In this document: positions 50,001-58,839 of the stretch, piece by piece
How positions within the stretch are numbered: position 1 is the first letter of the stretch
Layout: every line of letters begins with the position of its first letter
The notes under the pieces: model-generated
What the model saw: only the letters and a program-made list of their open reading frames with translations
Database searches by the model: none
What the model was told of the DNA's origin: nothing
Origin: Kutzneria kofuensis
GTDB lineage: Bacteria; Actinomycetota; Actinomycetes; Mycobacteriales; Pseudonocardiaceae
Assembly: GCF_014203355.1 (NCBI RefSeq)
Contig: NZ_JACHIR010000001.1
Coordinates: 6,202,038-6,266,037, forward strand
Direction of reading: 5' to 3'
DNA: 64,000 nt
Program-made: the position numbers and the translations under genes

Positions 50001-50038
50001 GACCGTTCCAGGTCCTGACGCTACGCTTCACCCGCTGA
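47036..50038 (+). CDS. Alpha-mannosidase, glycoside hydrolase family 38
   Basis: 1000 residues. The GH38 zinc-dependent catalytic domain (about 250-530) shows AAGHAHIDSAWLWPLRET (His262 and Asp264, zinc ligands) and EEVWLPDSFGYSAAMPQ (Asp374, nucleophile), followed by a middle helical domain (LWKTVLLHQFHDILPGSSIAWVH, with a further zinc His) and C-terminal beta domains. No signal peptide is seen, so it hydrolyses imported alpha-mannosides in the cytoplasm to free mannose. It is the last gene of the LacI-controlled operon, 27 bases after the permease. Confidence 0.95.
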   Translation: MHDDRSLLDERLTRTVRQRIRPEVYGAAVPLRLEVWHAPGEPVPVAEALAAQYGPAAVGDAWGAPWATSWFRMSGTVPAEWAGRHVEAVVDLGFTHPGPGFQCEGLAYTPEGKPIKGLAPRSTHIPVGTSVAGGEEVLFYVEAAANPVIQDIVPFQPTQLGLKETAGTDPIYHVVRAELAVFNRDVWDLLLDIEVLSSLKNELGDREPRRWEIQRSLDRALDRLDFLDVPGTAALAREELAEVLSRPAHASAHRVTAAGHAHIDSAWLWPLRETVRKCARTFSNVTALMEDYPEFVFACSQAQQYAWIKDKHPDVWERVKQRVESGQFVPVGGMWVESDTNMPGGEAMARQFVHGKRFFLDEFGIETEEVWLPDSFGYSAAMPQLVKLSGSRWFLTQKLSWNQINRFPHHSFYWEGIDGSQVFTHFPPVDTYNSDLLGADLARASRQFSEHGKATRSLVPFGYGDGGGGPTREMLETARRSADLEGSPRVTIEPPSKFFAAAEAEYTDAPVWSGELYLEKHRATYTTQARTKQGNRRSEHLLREAELWATAALLKGGYEYPYEQLDRLWKTVLLHQFHDILPGSSIAWVHREAEATYAKVAEELESIIGGALESLAGNGEQTIVFNAAPHGRSGVPGLAAGATDSADEQPVAVEGLVLDNGLLRVTVDERGLITSLRDLVADREVLAPGAVGNLLQLHVDTPNQWDAWDVDPFYRNNVRDLVEADEVVAVDEGKDVGAIRIRRTFGESTLTQVLRLRAGERRLDVETEVDWQETEKFLKVAFPVDVHADRSTSEIQFGHLHRPTHVNTSWDAAKFEICAHRWVHVGEPGYGVAVVNDSTYGHDITRKARSEGGTTTTVRLSLLRAPRYPDPLTDQGFHKLNYSLVPGAAIADAVREGYRINLPERRVTGGEPVAPVFTVDNPAVVVEAVKAADDRSGDIVVRLYESLGGRAKAVVTPSFTASGVRETDLLERTLADRSLADNGVEVELRPFQVLTLRFTR

Positions 50039-50045
50039 ATCGCCA

Positions 50046-50084
50046 GAGGAGCTGTGCGCCGGCTCAGTCGGCGTACAGCTCCTC
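50046..50084. terminator. Bidirectional hairpin between GH38 and acyl-CoA ligase
   Basis: GAGGAGCTGT (50046-50055) and CGCCG (50057-50061) pair with CGGCG (50069-50073) and ACAGCTCCTC (50075-50084), with one G-T pair and a 7-nt loop. The loop contains the ligase stop codon and the right arm is coding for the ligase C-terminus. Confidence 0.8.
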
Positions 50085-51812
50085 GATCTCGGCGGCGTAG
50101 CGCTCGGTGATCGGGCCGCGGCGAAGCTTCAACGTGTGCGTCAGCTCCGGGCAGCCGGGCTCCCACCAGGTCGGCAGGATGGCGAACCGCTTGACCTGCT
50201 CGACCCGGGACAGCCGCTGGTTGCCGGCGTCGATGCCGGCGGCGACGGCATCGCGCACCGCGTCGGCCTTGGTCAGTTCGACGAGGTCGGCGTCGGCGAG
50301 GCCGTTGGCGCTGGCGAAGCCCTTGGCCACCTCGGGTTCCAGCAGCACCAGGCCCACGTTGTACGGCCGCGCGTCGCCGATCACCACGAGCTGGCCGATC
50401 AGCGGGCAGCCGGCCTTGATGGTGTTCTCGATCGTGCTCGGCGACATGTTCTTGCCGCTGGAGTTGATGATCAGTTCCTTCTTGCGGTCGATGATGCGGA
50501 CGTACCCGTCCGGGTCCATCGTGGCGACGTCGCCGGTGTGCAGCCAGCCGTCCTCGTCGAGGGAGGCGGCCGCGTGCGTGACGGCGCCGCGGTAGCCCTT
50601 CATCACCAGGTCGCCGCGGACCAGTAGCTCGTTCTCGTCGCCGAGCCGCAGCTCGACGCCGGGGATGGCCGGCCCGCAGGTGCCGAAACGGTTGGCGTGC
50701 GGGGGATTCAGCGTCGCCAGCCCGCACACCTCGGACATGCCCCAGCCCTCGGACAGCGGAATGCCCAGCGCGTTGATGAACTCGACGGCGTCGGCGGTGA
50801 TCGGGGCGGCGCCGCACAGCGCGTACCGGATCCGGTCGAAGCCGATCATCGCCCGCAGCGGCGCCAGCGTGCGCTCGTCGGCCGATCGGTAGCGCGACCG
50901 CAGCTGCTCGTCGGGCTCCTCGGCGCGGACGTAGTCCAGGCCGATCCTGATCGCCTGGGTGAGGGCGGTCTTGCGGGCCTGGTTGATCTCGCCGGCGATC
51001 ATCGCCTCGACGCCGGCGCGGATGTTGTACCAGACCTGCGGCACGGCGCCGAAGATCGTCGGCTTGGTCTCGCCGACCGCGGCCAGCACGGCCCGGCGGT
51101 TCGCCACGCACGTGACCTGCAGGCCGGTGACTATCTGCGTGTAGTGCGTGCCCCAACGGTCGGCGACGTGCGCGTGCGGCAGGAAGGAGATGATCCGGTC
51201 GTTGTGGTCGGCCGGCAGCACGGACGCCGCCGCAGTCACCGCGGCGAGCATGTTCCGGTGGCTGAGTTCCACCCCTTTGGGCGGCCCGGTCGTCCCGGAC
51301 GTGTAGATCAGCGTCAACACGTCGTCCGGTTCGACGGCCTGCCACGTCCGGTCGAAGTCGAAGTCCTCCGGCTCTCGCGTCTCCAGCTCGTCGAGGCCGA
51401 TGGTGCCCTCCGGCGCGGCGTCGACGCAGACGACGTGCTCCACGGCGGTGCCGTCGCGGCCCGCGAGCACGGTCGGCAGGAACTGCTCCTCGCAGATCAC
51501 CACCCGGTTGGCCGCGTTGCCGACGAGGAACTGGATCTGCTCCGGCGAGGACGTGTTGTACAGGGAGAACGGCGTCGCGCCGAGATGGAAGACGGCGGTG
51601 TCGACCAGGTGGAACTCGGGCCGGTTGACCATCATCAGGGCCACGGTGTCGCCGCGGCGGACGCCGAGCGTCGCCAGTCCGGCGGCGATGCGCCGCACCC
51701 GCTCCGCGTACTCGCGCCAGGTGACGGTGACCGCGTCGGCCGGGGTGCGCAGCGCCACCAGGTCGGGGTGCTTGGCCGCCGTCGCCTGGAACACGGCGCA
51801 CAGCGTGCTCAT
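50064..51812 (-). CDS. Long-chain fatty-acid-CoA ligase (AMP-forming)
   Basis: 582 residues from ATG 51812 (GGAGGAGG 5 bases upstream), MSTLCAVFQATAAKHPDLVAL. The adenylation signatures are VLTLIYTSGTTGPPKGVELSHRN (P-loop), SEGWGMSEVCGL, DGWLHTGDVATMDPDGYVRIIDRKKELI and a late TLKLRRGPI containing the C-terminal catalytic Lys region. It activates fatty acids as acyl-CoA via acyl-AMP, consistent with the several beta-oxidation-type genes in the window. It is divergent from the DUF2236 gene. Confidence 0.93.
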   Translation of the reverse strand: MSTLCAVFQATAAKHPDLVALRTPADAVTVTWREYAERVRRIAAGLATLGVRRGDTVALMMVNRPEFHLVDTAVFHLGATPFSLYNTSSPEQIQFLVGNAANRVVICEEQFLPTVLAGRDGTAVEHVVCVDAAPEGTIGLDELETREPEDFDFDRTWQAVEPDDVLTLIYTSGTTGPPKGVELSHRNMLAAVTAAASVLPADHNDRIISFLPHAHVADRWGTHYTQIVTGLQVTCVANRRAVLAAVGETKPTIFGAVPQVWYNIRAGVEAMIAGEINQARKTALTQAIRIGLDYVRAEEPDEQLRSRYRSADERTLAPLRAMIGFDRIRYALCGAAPITADAVEFINALGIPLSEGWGMSEVCGLATLNPPHANRFGTCGPAIPGVELRLGDENELLVRGDLVMKGYRGAVTHAAASLDEDGWLHTGDVATMDPDGYVRIIDRKKELIINSSGKNMSPSTIENTIKAGCPLIGQLVVIGDARPYNVGLVLLEPEVAKGFASANGLADADLVELTKADAVRDAVAAGIDAGNQRLSRVEQVKRFAILPTWWEPGCPELTHTLKLRRGPITERYAAEIEELYAD

Positions 51813-51983
51813 CGATCCTCCTCCCCGCCGGCTCCTCCACACGCCCCCAGCTCAGAATCGCGTTGACGCTAACAGTTCCCCTGGTGGGTGCCAATCGACG
51901 TGCCCGAGCGCCGCGAGGGTGGTGGCCGAGTTGCCGCGGTGATACAAAGAGGGGGAATCGTCTCACCGTTTCGGGAGGCGGCC

Positions 51984-52802
51984 ATGGACCTGGCCGGACC
52001 GGGCTCGCTGCACTGGCGGCACGCCGGGGACAACCGCGTTCTGCTGCTGCTCGTACGGGTCGGGCTGCTGCAGCTGATGCATCCCGGCCTCGGCGCGGGC
52101 GTGCGGGACCATTCCGACTTCTTCGGCGAGCCGTGGGAGCGGATCATCCGCTCGGTGCCGCAGATCCAGGGCGTCACCTTCGACTGGCCGGACGCGGAGA
52201 CCACCGCCCGTCAGATCACCTCGTACCACGTGGACATCAAGGGCGTCGACGAGCAGGGCCGGCGCTACCACGCCCTCGATCCGGAGACGTACTTCTGGGC
52301 GCACCTGACGATTTTCGACACGATGGTTCGCTCGATCGAGTTGTTCGACCATCGGCTCAGCGACGCCGAGAAGGCGCAGCTCTACGCCGAGACGATGGCC
52401 GGCTACCGGCTCTACGGCGTCAGCGACCGCGTCGCCCCCGAGGACTGGGCCGGCTACGAGCGCTACCTGGACCGGATGTGCCGCGAGGTGCTGGAGGTGA
52501 CGCCGGTGGCCCGGGGGCTGCTCGATTTCGTCGACCGCCCGCCGGAGCGGTTTCCGCTCCTGCCGGCCCCGATCTACCGGCTGTTCAAGCGCCCGTTCGG
52601 CAAGTTCCTGTGGTGGGTGAACCGCGGCACGCTGCACCCGGCGATTCTCGACCGGATCGGGGCGTCCTGGACGGCGCGGGACGAGCGGCTGCTGCGGATC
52701 TTCGCCAAGATCGTGCACGTGGTGTGGCCACTGGTGCCGTACCGGCTGCGGTATTCGCCCCGCTCCCGGGCGGCGATGAAGCGGGTCGCCGTTGCCCGTT
52801 GA
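51984..52802 (+). CDS. Oxygenase MpaB family (DUF2236) protein
   Basis: 272 residues from ATG 51984, chosen because GGGAGG lies 5 bases upstream; an open frame to 51888 lacks such a site. MDLAGPGSLHWRHAGDNRVLLLLVRVGLLQLMHPGLGAGVRDHSDFF, YHALDPETYFWAHLTIFDTMVRSIELF and YRLYGVSDRVAPEDWAGYERYLDRM match the DUF2236/MpaB family related to latex-clearing protein, with His residues that may bind haem. Substrate unknown. It overlaps the TetR gene by 11 bases. Confidence 0.85.
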   Translation: MDLAGPGSLHWRHAGDNRVLLLLVRVGLLQLMHPGLGAGVRDHSDFFGEPWERIIRSVPQIQGVTFDWPDAETTARQITSYHVDIKGVDEQGRRYHALDPETYFWAHLTIFDTMVRSIELFDHRLSDAEKAQLYAETMAGYRLYGVSDRVAPEDWAGYERYLDRMCREVLEVTPVARGLLDFVDRPPERFPLLPAPIYRLFKRPFGKFLWWVNRGTLHPAILDRIGASWTARDERLLRIFAKIVHVVWPLVPYRLRYSPRSRAAMKRVAVAR

Positions 52803-53352
52803 CGACGACCTGATCCTCGACGCGGCCGTCGAAGAACTGCGTGCCTACGGATTGCGGCGCACCAGCGTGGACAACGTCGCCCGCCGCGCCGGGCTGTCCC
52901 GGGCGACCGTGTACCGGCGGTTCGAGAACAAGAACGTGCTGGTCCAGGCGGCCCTGGTGCGGGAGAGCGCCCGGTTCTTCGGCGAGATCGTCGCGGCGAT
53001 CGGCCCGCTGCCGACGGCCGCGGAGCGCCTGGTCGAGGGCTTTGTGGTGGGGCTGCGCAAGGTTCGCACGGACGCGCTGCTCACCCGGTTGCTGATCAGC
53101 GATCCCGAGGAGCTGGTGCCGTACCTGACGCTGCGCGGCTCGGGGGTCATCGCCGCCGCCAGCGACTTCCTCGTCTCGCAGTACGAGGAGGTGGCCGGCC
53201 CGTCGATGAGCCGGGATCCGCGGGTGCTGGCGGAAATTCTGGTGCGGTTGGCCATCTCGTTCACGCTGACGCCCGACGGTGTCGTCGCCGTCGATGACGA
53301 CGACGCGGTTCGGGAATTCGCCAATTCCTATCTGGTGCCGCTGCTGTCCTGA
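52792..53352 (+). CDS. TetR-family transcriptional regulator
   Basis: 186 residues from TTG 52792. The N-terminal helix-turn-helix is ILDAAVEELRAYGLRRTSVDNVARRAGLSRATVYRRFENKNVLV, and the rest is an all-helical ligand domain. The TTG is the only plausible start that keeps the first helix. It is translationally coupled to the MpaB-type gene and followed by the flavin monooxygenase and crotonase genes, so it may govern this small catabolic cluster. Confidence 0.85.
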   Translation: MPVDDDLILDAAVEELRAYGLRRTSVDNVARRAGLSRATVYRRFENKNVLVQAALVRESARFFGEIVAAIGPLPTAAERLVEGFVVGLRKVRTDALLTRLLISDPEELVPYLTLRGSGVIAAASDFLVSQYEEVAGPSMSRDPRVLAEILVRLAISFTLTPDGVVAVDDDDAVREFANSYLVPLLS

Positions 53353-53389
53353 CTGCGAGGCTGATGCCCGTCGACCGGAGGGAGGGCGC

Positions 53390-54709
53390 ATGGCCGAGGT
53401 GTGTGTCATCGGGGCCGGCTCGTCGGGCATCGCGGCGGCCCAGGTGCTGCAGTCCCGGGGAATCGAATTCGACTGCTACGAGGTGGGGTCGGAGGTCGGC
53501 GGCAACTGGCGGTACCGCAACGACAACGGCATGTCGTCGGCGTACCGGTCGCTGCACATCAACACCTCGACCCGGCAGATGCAGTACGCCAGCTTCCCGA
53601 TGCCGGCGGGCCTGCCGGCCTATCCCGACCACTTCCAGATCGCCCGCTACTTCGACAGTTTCGTGGACCACTTCGGCCTCCGCGACAAGATCGCCTTCCG
53701 GACCGAGGTGACGGCCGTCGTCCCTCGCGACGGTGGGTACGACGTGACGATCCGCGAGCGGGACACCGGGGCCGAGCGGACTCTGCCGTACCGCTCGGTG
53801 ATCGTCGCCAACGGCCACCACTGGGATCCGCGGGAACCGGAGTTCCCCGGTACGTTCACCGGCGAGCGGGTGCATTCCCACTACTACAAGACGTTCGAGC
53901 CGTACATCGGCAAGCGGGTGCTGGTGCTCGGCATCGGCAACTCGGCGTGCGACATCGCGGTCGAGCTGTCCCGGGTGGCCGACCGGACGTTCCTGGCCAT
54001 GCGCCGCAGCGCCCACATCCTGCCGAAGTTCCTGTTCGGCATTCCGACCGACCACCTGACGACGTCGCCGCTGGCCCGCGGACCCCTGTGGCTGCAACGG
54101 CTTTCCATGCGAGCGTTGCTCGCGTTGACCCGCGGTTCGGTGACCCGCTACGGCTTGCCCGAGCCGGACCACAAGGTGTTGGCCGCGCATCCGACCGTCT
54201 CCGACGACATCCTCACCCGGGTCGGTCACGGCGACATCGTGGTGAAACCGAACATCGCTCGTTTCGACGGCTCCGATGTCGTTTTCGACGACGGCAGCCG
54301 CGAACAGGTCGACGCGGTCATCTATTGCACGGGATATCGGATAACTTTCCCGTTCCTGGCCGACGACATCGTGCCCACGGCCGACAACGAAGTGGCGCTC
54401 TATCAGCGGGTGGTGCCGGTGAACCATCCCGGGCTGTACTTCCTCGGACTGATCCAGCCGCTCGGCGCGATCATGCCGCTGGCCGAGGCGCAGGCGCACT
54501 GGATCGCCGACCTGATCGAGGGGGCGGCCGCGCTGCCGTCCGCCGACGAGATGAACCGGGAGATCCGCCGCTACCGGGAGCGGATGCGCCGCCGCTACGT
54601 GGCGTCGAAACGGCACACGATCGAGGTCGACTTCCAGGAGTACCTGGCCGACCTGAAACGGCTCCGCCGTATGTTACCGTCGAGTAAGTTGATGGGCACG
54701 GGGAGCTGA
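53390..54709 (+). CDS. FAD-dependent flavin-containing monooxygenase
   Basis: 439 residues from ATG 53390 (GGAGGGAGGG just upstream), MAEVCVIGAGSSGIAAAQVL. The first Rossmann GAGSSG binds FAD and the second, VLVLGIGNSACDIAVEL, binds NADPH. FPGTFTGERVHSHYY is the FMO identifying sequence FxGxxxH. It oxygenates a soft nucleophile (N or S) or acts as a Baeyer-Villiger-type enzyme. The crotonase gene begins 1 base after its stop. Confidence 0.92.
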   Translation: MAEVCVIGAGSSGIAAAQVLQSRGIEFDCYEVGSEVGGNWRYRNDNGMSSAYRSLHINTSTRQMQYASFPMPAGLPAYPDHFQIARYFDSFVDHFGLRDKIAFRTEVTAVVPRDGGYDVTIRERDTGAERTLPYRSVIVANGHHWDPREPEFPGTFTGERVHSHYYKTFEPYIGKRVLVLGIGNSACDIAVELSRVADRTFLAMRRSAHILPKFLFGIPTDHLTTSPLARGPLWLQRLSMRALLALTRGSVTRYGLPEPDHKVLAAHPTVSDDILTRVGHGDIVVKPNIARFDGSDVVFDDGSREQVDAVIYCTGYRITFPFLADDIVPTADNEVALYQRVVPVNHPGLYFLGLIQPLGAIMPLAEAQAHWIADLIEGAAALPSADEMNREIRRYRERMRRRYVASKRHTIEVDFQEYLADLKRLRRMLPSSKLMGTGS

Positions 54710-54710
54710 G

Positions 54711-55544
54711 ATGGCCGATCTGGATCAGTTGGTGTCGCTGAACGTCAAGGTGACCGGGCACGTCGCCGAGGTGACCCTGCTCGGGCCGGGCAAGGGCAAC
54801 GCCATGGGCCCGGACTTCTGGCGCGAGCTGCCGGTCGTCTTCGGCGCGCTGGACGCCGACCCGCAGGTCAGGGCCGTCATCCTGACCGGCAGCGGGGCCA
54901 ACTTCTCGTACGGGCTCGACCTGCCGGCGATGATGCCGAGCTGGGCCGAGCTGCTCGGCTCCGACCCGGCGCTGGCCGAGCCGCGGACCCGGTTCCTGCA
55001 CGACCTGCGCCGGCTGCAGGACTCCGTCACCTCGGTCGCCGCCTGCCGCAAGCCGGTGATCGCGGCCGTGTCCGGCTGGTGCATCGGCGGCGGCGTCGAC
55101 GTCATCTCCGCCGCCGACATCCGCCTGGCCAGCGCCGACGCCAAGTTCAGCGTCCGCGAGGTCAAGGTGGCCATCGTCGCCGACCTGGGCAGCCTGCAGC
55201 GCCTCGTCGGCATCATCGGCGAGGGGCACCTGCGGGAGCTGGCGTTCACCGGCCGGGACGTCGACGCCCGCCGGGCCGAGAAGATCGGCCTGGTCAACGA
55301 CGTCTACGAGACCCAGGACGACGTGCTCGACGCCGCCCGCAAGCTGGCCGAGGAGATCGCCGCCAACCCGCCGCTGGTCGTGCAGGGCGTCAAGGACGTG
55401 CTCGACACCGCCCGCGCCCCGCAGGTCGCCGCCGGCCTGCGCTACGTCGGCGCGTGGAACTCCGCGTTCCTGCCCAGCAAGGACCTCGGCGAGGCGGCGC
55501 AGGCCTTCTTCGAGCGCCGCCCGCCGAAGTTCACGGGGGAGTAG
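54711..55544 (+). CDS. Enoyl-CoA hydratase/isomerase family protein (crotonase)
   Basis: 277 residues. The crotonase fold is clear: VTLLGPGKGNAMGPDFWRELP, ILTGSGANFSYGLDLPAM (first oxyanion segment), VIAAVSGWCIGGGVDVISAADIRLAS (second) and VREVKVAIVADLGSLQRL with the Asp/Glu pair typical of delta3,5-delta2,4-dienoyl-CoA isomerases. It acts on an enoyl-CoA, so hydratase and isomerase activity cannot be told apart with certainty. It is co-transcribed with the monooxygenase. Confidence 0.9.
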   Translation: MADLDQLVSLNVKVTGHVAEVTLLGPGKGNAMGPDFWRELPVVFGALDADPQVRAVILTGSGANFSYGLDLPAMMPSWAELLGSDPALAEPRTRFLHDLRRLQDSVTSVAACRKPVIAAVSGWCIGGGVDVISAADIRLASADAKFSVREVKVAIVADLGSLQRLVGIIGEGHLRELAFTGRDVDARRAEKIGLVNDVYETQDDVLDAARKLAEEIAANPPLVVQGVKDVLDTARAPQVAAGLRYVGAWNSAFLPSKDLGEAAQAFFERRPPKFTGE

Positions 55545-55551
55545 GCCCCGC

Positions 55552-55962
55552 TCAGCCGTTGCGGTCCGGACCGGCCTTGTCGAGGCTGATCCGGACCAGC
55601 ACGCGCTTGTCCCGGACCATCGCCGCCCGGTAGTCGTCCCAGTCCGGGTGCTCACCCGAGACCCGGCGGTAGTACTCGACCAGGCCGTCCATCGCCTCCG
55701 GCAGGTGCACGACCGACGCCGTGCCCTCCACCTGGATCCAGCGGCCGAAGAACTCGTCCGGCAGCACGCACACCGCCACCCGCGGGTCGCGCAGGATGTG
55801 CTTGAGCTTGTACGCGGTCTCCCGGGTGCTGATCACCACGTAGCCCTCGTCGTCCACGTCGACCGTCACCGGCGACATCTGCGTCGAGCCGTCGGCGCGT
55901 GTCGTGGCCAGCACCGCACGGTGCTGCGTGCGGATCACGTCCCTGGCGGCGTCGAGATCCAT
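55552..55962 (-). CDS. PPOX-class (F420/FMN-dependent) split-barrel protein
   Basis: 136 residues from ATG 55962 (AGGGA upstream), MDLDAARDVIRTQHRAVLATTRADGSTQMSPVTVDVDDEGYVVISTRETAYKLKHILRDPRVAVCVLP..., the flavin-reductase-like split barrel of the pyridoxamine-phosphate-oxidase superfamily. The subgroup is typical of actinobacterial F420-dependent PPOX proteins. The substrate is unknown. It lies downstream of phosphoglucomutase on the same strand. Confidence 0.87.
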   Translation of the reverse strand: MDLDAARDVIRTQHRAVLATTRADGSTQMSPVTVDVDDEGYVVISTRETAYKLKHILRDPRVAVCVLPDEFFGRWIQVEGTASVVHLPEAMDGLVEYYRRVSGEHPDWDDYRAAMVRDKRVLVRISLDKAGPDRNG

Positions 55963-56001
55963 CGGGGTCCCTTCCCTAGGTGTTTGACGGCTGCAACCGC
56001 C

Positions 56002-56015
56002 GTGTCCCGGGACAC
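56002..56015. terminator. 14-bp palindrome after pgm
   Basis: GTGTCCCGGGACAC is a perfect palindrome in the 59-bp gap between pgm and the PPOX gene. ACGGC and GCCGT form another small hairpin just before it. Either could attenuate pgm transcripts. Confidence 0.35.
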
Positions 56016-56021
56016 ATTCCC

Positions 56022-57665
56022 CTAGCCGGCCAGGGCCTGCGTGACCACGTCCCTGGCCTCCTGCTGGATCCGGGCCAGGTGCTCGTCGCCCTGGAAGCTC
56101 TCCGCGTAGATCTTGTACACGTCCTCGGTGCCGGACGGCCGTGCCGCGAACCAGCCCGACCGGGTGGTCACCTTGAGGCCGCCGAGGGCGGCGCCGTTGC
56201 CGGGGGCCTCGGTCAGCCGCTGCTCGATCGGCTCGCCGGCCAGTTCGGTCGCGGTGACGGCCTCGGGGGAGAGCTTGGCCAGCTTGGCCTTCTCCTCCCG
56301 GGTGGCCGGCGCGTCGACGCGGGCGTAGCTGGGCGCGCCGAACTCGCCGACCAGCTCGGCGTAGCGCTGGCTCGGGGTCTTGCCGGTGCCGGCGGTGATC
56401 TCCGCCGCCAGCAGGCACAGCAGCAGCCCGTCCTTGTCCGTGGTCCACACGCGGCCGTCGCGGCGCAGGAACGACGCGCCGGCGCTCTCCTCGCCGCCGA
56501 ACGCCACCGAGCCGTCCAGCAGGCCCGGCACGAACCACTTGAAGCCGACGGGCACCTCGACCAGCCGCCGGCCCAGGCTGGCGGTCACGCGGTCGATCAT
56601 CGACGAGCTGACCAGCGTCTTGCCCACGGCGGCGTCGGCGGACCAGCCGTCGCGGTGCCGGTACAGGTAGTCCACGGCGACGGCGAGGAAGTGGTTGGGG
56701 TTGAGCAGGCCGGCGTCGGGCGTGACGATGCCGTGCCGGTCGGAGTCGGCGTCGTTGCCGGTGGCCAGGTCGAACTCGGCGCGGCGGCCGATCAGCGAGG
56801 CCATCGCGTTCGGCGACGAGCAGTCCATCCGGATCTTGCCGTCCCAGTCCAGCGTCATGAACCGGAAGGTGGCGTCCACCAACGGGTTCACCACGGTCAT
56901 GTTCAGCCCGTACCGGTCGGCGATCTCGCCCCAGTAGGCGACCGATGCGCCGCCCAGCGGGTCCGCGCCGATACGCAGCCCGGAGGACTTGATCACGTCC
57001 AGGTCGACCGCAGTCGGAAGTTCGCTCACATACGCGTCGAGGAAGTCGTAGCGGCCCGTGGTGTCGGCGGCGAGCGCCTTCGCGTAGGTCACGCGCTTCA
57101 CGCCGTCGAGTCCGGCGGCCAGCAACTCGTTGGCGCGGTCCTGGATCCAGCGCGTCACGTCCGTGTCGGCGGGGCCGCCGTTGGGCGGGTTGTACTTGAA
57201 ACCACCATCGCGTGGGGGATTGTGCGACGGCGTGATGACCACGCCGTCGGCCCGATCGGCGCCGCCGCCGGCGTTGTGCGCCAGGATCGCCCGCGACAGG
57301 GCGGGGGTCGGCGTGTAGCCGTCGCGGCTGTCGATCAGCACCCGCACGCCGTTGGCCGCGAACACCTCCAGCGCGCTCACGAACGCCGGCTCCGACAGGG
57401 CGTGCGTGTCCTTGCCCAGATACAGCGGACCGGTGATGCCCTGGCCGGCCCGGTACTCGCAGATCGCCTGGCTGGTGGCCAGGATGTGGTCCTCGTTGAA
57501 CGCGATCGACAGGGCCGAACCGCGGTGGCCGGAGGTGCCGAACGCCACCCGCTGCTCCGGCACCGACGGGTCCGGGTGTTCGGCGTAGTAGGCCGTGACC
57601 AACTTGGCCAGGTCGACCAGATCGGACGGCTCTGCGGGCTGTCCGGCCCTGGGATCCACCGACAT
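56022..57665 (-). CDS. pgm: Phosphoglucomutase (alpha-D-glucose-1,6-bisphosphate-dependent)
   Basis: 547 residues from ATG 57665 (GAGGAGGAG 5 bases upstream). The active-site serine loop is [24 protein letters not shown], the metal loop [15 protein letters not shown], the sugar loop [13 protein letters not shown] and the phosphate-binding site [15 protein letters not shown]. It interconverts glucose-1-phosphate and glucose-6-phosphate, linking glycogen/trehalose and nucleotide-sugar synthesis with glycolysis. The length matches the actinobacterial enzyme. It is divergent from a LacI gene. Confidence 0.96.
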   Translation of the reverse strand: MSVDPRAGQPAEPSDLVDLAKLVTAYYAEHPDPSVPEQRVAFGTSGHRGSALSIAFNEDHILATSQAICEYRAGQGITGPLYLGKDTHALSEPAFVSALEVFAANGVRVLIDSRDGYTPTPALSRAILAHNAGGGADRADGVVITPSHNPPRDGGFKYNPPNGGPADTDVTRWIQDRANELLAAGLDGVKRVTYAKALAADTTGRYDFLDAYVSELPTAVDLDVIKSSGLRIGADPLGGASVAYWGEIADRYGLNMTVVNPLVDATFRFMTLDWDGKIRMDCSSPNAMASLIGRRAEFDLATGNDADSDRHGIVTPDAGLLNPNHFLAVAVDYLYRHRDGWSADAAVGKTLVSSSMIDRVTASLGRRLVEVPVGFKWFVPGLLDGSVAFGGEESAGASFLRRDGRVWTTDKDGLLLCLLAAEITAGTGKTPSQRYAELVGEFGAPSYARVDAPATREEKAKLAKLSPEAVTATELAGEPIEQRLTEAPGNGAALGGLKVTTRSGWFAARPSGTEDVYKIYAESFQGDEHLARIQQEARDVVTQALAG

Positions 57666-57785
57666 CCGGGCTCCTCCTCGATAGGTGCGCAGCGGCGGTC
57701 GGCATTGTCTCACCCTGACGGCGGTGTTCCGCCGGGCCCGGATGCAATCAGGTAACTCCAGGGGAATCCGAGCGAGGAAGGGCGC

Positions 57786-58790
57786 ATGAGCAGACCTGGA
57801 CGCCGGGGCCGAGCGACCATCGAGGACGTCGCGAAACTGGCGGGGGTGTCGCGGCAGACCGTCTCCCGGGCGGTCAACGACATGGCCGAGATAACGCCGT
57901 CCACCAAGCAACGCGTTCTGGAAGCGGTGCGCACCCTCGGCTACCGGCCGAGCCGGTTCGCGCGGGGACTGGTCAAACAGGACACCACCACCATCGGCCT
58001 GATCGTCTCCGACCTGGCCAACCCGTTCTTCCCGGAGGTGACGGCCGGCGTGCTGGCCGCCGCCGAGCACCGCGGCTGGCACGTCGTCGTCTGCGACACC
58101 CAGTACTCGCTGGAGCGGGAGCTGGCGGCGCTGGAGGTGCTGTCCCACCAGGCCGACGCGATCGTCGGCTACCTCGGCAACCCCGACGACGAGCTGGAGC
58201 GGCACGCCGGCGGGGTGCCGCTGGTGCTGCTGGAGCGGCCCAGCACCTCGCCGCGACTGGGGTCGGTGCGCATCGACATCGAGGGCGGCATGCTCGCCGG
58301 CCTGCGGCACCTGGTGTCGTCCGGGCACAACCGGATCGGCATGCTCGACGGGGCGCCGTACCCGTCGCAGAGCGGCCGCCGCCGGCACTACCTGGCCGTC
58401 GCCCAGGAGCTGGGGCTCGCCGTCGACGAGGGCTGGATCTTCGACTGCGACCACTCGGTCGCCGGCGGCGCGGCCGCGATGGAGGCCCTGCTCGGGGCCC
58501 ATCCCGACGTCACGGCGGTGTTCGCGTTCAACGACCTCGTCGCCGTCGGGGCCGTGCAGGCCGCGCGGGGGCTGGGGCGGCAGGTGCCGGCCGACTGCGC
58601 CGTCATCGGCTTCGACGGCCTGCAGCTGGGGGAGCTGGTCGACCCGCCGCTGACCACGCTGCACATCGACAAGCGGCGGATCGGGGAACTGGCCGTGGAG
58701 CAGGTCGGGCTCATCCTGTCCGAGCAGACGACGGCGGCGACGCACTGGCCGGTCGTGCGCCCCAGGCTGGTGATTCGGCGCTCAGCCTGA
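57786..58790 (+). CDS. LacI-family transcriptional regulator
   Basis: 334 residues, [65 protein letters not shown], then a sugar-binding-like domain ([72 protein letters not shown]). It is divergent from pgm with 120 bp between the starts. I found no palindrome of the TAAACCGGTTTA kind there, so its target is unknown. Confidence 0.92.
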   Translation: MSRPGRRGRATIEDVAKLAGVSRQTVSRAVNDMAEITPSTKQRVLEAVRTLGYRPSRFARGLVKQDTTTIGLIVSDLANPFFPEVTAGVLAAAEHRGWHVVVCDTQYSLERELAALEVLSHQADAIVGYLGNPDDELERHAGGVPLVLLERPSTSPRLGSVRIDIEGGMLAGLRHLVSSGHNRIGMLDGAPYPSQSGRRRHYLAVAQELGLAVDEGWIFDCDHSVAGGAAAMEALLGAHPDVTAVFAFNDLVAVGAVQAARGLGRQVPADCAVIGFDGLQLGELVDPPLTTLHIDKRRIGELAVEQVGLILSEQTTAATHWPVVRPRLVIRRSA

Positions 58791-58839
58791 CGGCATGTCT
58801 TGATCTCCCGGTGCCGGCGTACGGCATAGTCGTCAGCCT

